DNA from: a bacterium
GTDB lineage: Bacteria > Bacillota > Limnochordia > DTU080 > RSA5
NCBI GenBank assembly: GCA_002919195.1
Contig: PKEU01000032.1
Coordinates: 1 to 34,654 of the forward strand
Reading direction: 5' to 3'
Length of the DNA: 34,654 bases
Both the position numbers and the translations under genes were made by a program. Of this stretch, positions 33,907 to 34,654 are shown in pieces; position 1 is the first letter of the stretch; every line of letters begins with the position of its first letter. Under the pieces are notes generated by a model. It was not told the origin of the DNA. It was given only the letters and a program-made list of their open reading frames with translations, and did not search any database.

Positions 33907-34654
33907 ATGCCGCACGTGGCGAGAGTGCTCACGATCGCAGGTTCCGACTCCGGGGGCGGGGCGGGGATTCAAGCGGATTTGAAAACCTTTACGGTGCTTG
34001 GGACCTACGGCATGTCGGTCATCACCGCCGTGACGGCCCAAAACACCCTGGGCGTGACCGGCGTCTATCCCCTGACGGCCGAGCAGGTCGCCGCCCAGCT
34101 GGAAGCGGTGCTCTCGGACATCGGTGCCGATGCTGCCAAGACCGGGATGCTGGTGGACGCTGGAGTCATCCGTGCGGTGGCCGACGTCCTCCGGCGTTTC
34201 GATGTGAAAAACCTGGTCGTCGACCCCGTGATGGTGGCGAAAAGCGGCGACAGGCTCTTGGCCCAGGAAGCCAACGACGCCTTGAAACGGCACCTCTTGC
34301 CCCTGGCCGTCATCGTGACGCCCAACATCCCCGAGGCCGAAGCGCTGACGGGCGTGGCCATCCGCACCCGGGAGGACATGATCGAGGCCGGGCGCACGCT
34401 GCTCGGGTATGGCTGCCAAGCAGCCCTCGTCAAGGGCGGCCACTTAGAAGGGGACAGCGCGGACGACGTCTACGTCACCGCCGATGACGTCCGCTGGTTC
34501 ACCGCACCCAAGATCCGCACCGAAAACACCCACGGCACGGGCTGCACTTTAAGCGCCGCCATCGCCGCCGGGCTTGCTTCGGGCATGAGCCCCATCCAGG
34601 CGGTGCAGCAGGCCAAGCGGTTTATCACCGACGCCATCGCCCATGCGCCTGACA
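33907..34654 (+). CDS. thiD: Hydroxymethylpyrimidine/phosphomethylpyrimidine kinase ThiD (C-terminus beyond window)
   Basis: Kinase that phosphorylates HMP and then HMP phosphate to give the pyrimidine half of thiamine. ATG 33907 has AGAGAGG upstream; 249 codons are visible before the window ends, out of about 265 usual. Ribokinase-fold signatures are complete: LTIAGSDSGGGAGIQADLKT at the N-terminus, AKTGML, VDPVMVAKSGDRLL, VTPNIPEAEALTG, ALVKGGHLEGD and the catalytic anion-hole motif NTHGTGCTLSAAIAAGLASG. It is cytoplasmic. The TPP riboswitch and terminator upstream show feedback control by thiamine pyrophosphate, and more thi genes probably follow. Confidence 0.97.
   Translation, partial: MPHVARVLTIAGSDSGGGAGIQADLKTFTVLGTYGMSVITAVTAQNTLGVTGVYPLTAEQVAAQLEAVLSDIGADAAKTGMLVDAGVIRAVADVLRRFDVKNLVVDPVMVAKSGDRLLAQEANDALKRHLLPLAVIVTPNIPEAEALTGVAIRTREDMIEAGRTLLGYGCQAALVKGGHLEGDSADDVYVTADDVRWFTAPKIRTENTHGTGCTLSAAIAAGLASGMSPIQAVQQAKRFITDAIAHAPD

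Overview
The window is about 34.6 kb of GC-rich bacterial DNA. Start codons are ATG, GTG and TTG with strong AGGAGG-type ribosome binding sites, and intrinsic terminators and a TPP riboswitch are present. Gene content suggests a carbohydrate-eating, Bacillota-like organism. All six sugar-binding proteins carry AxA-type signal peptides and none has a convincing lipobox, which is more typical of diderms such as Limnochordia-like or Thermotoga-like bacteria. This placement is inference; no rRNA or ribosomal protein gene is in view.

Almost the whole window is a chain of sugar-utilisation modules, most with their own LacI-family regulator. Module 1 (1-8886): a solute-binding protein (SBP-A, minus, cut by the window edge) faces a plus-strand operon of LacI-1, a TIM-barrel protein, an FAD-dependent oxidoreductase, a glycosidase-like barrel protein, SBP-B and two MalF/MalG-type permeases, closed by a strong terminator. 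Module 2 (9034-13449): SBP-C (minus, a close paralogue of SBP-A) faces LacI-2 and a second FAD oxidoreductase, with a palindromic operator between them. Module 3 (13657-19229): LacI-3, a 1032-residue tandem double-FAD oxidoreductase and SBP-D. Module 4 (19231-27699, all minus): LacI-4, a GH38-like glycosidase (GH38-A) behind a perfect 16-bp operator, SBP-E, and a secreted GH38-like enzyme (GH38-B). Module 5 (29224-33465): a cytoplasmic GH38 enzyme (GH38-C, minus) divergent from SBP-F.

Between modules 4 and 5 lie a small RNHCP-domain protein and an 871-bp gene-free stretch holding two unusual degenerate 7-bp-periodic repeat arrays. The right end carries a promoter, a TPP riboswitch with its terminator, and the start of thiD, a separate thiamine unit.

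As a whole, six binding proteins share one visible permease pair and no ATPase. Three FAD enzymes and three GH38-type enzymes are available to act on what is imported. The likely reading is a regulated set of glycan uptake and breakdown units, possibly including an oxidative sugar-processing route built around the FAD proteins. The substrates cannot be read from the sequence.
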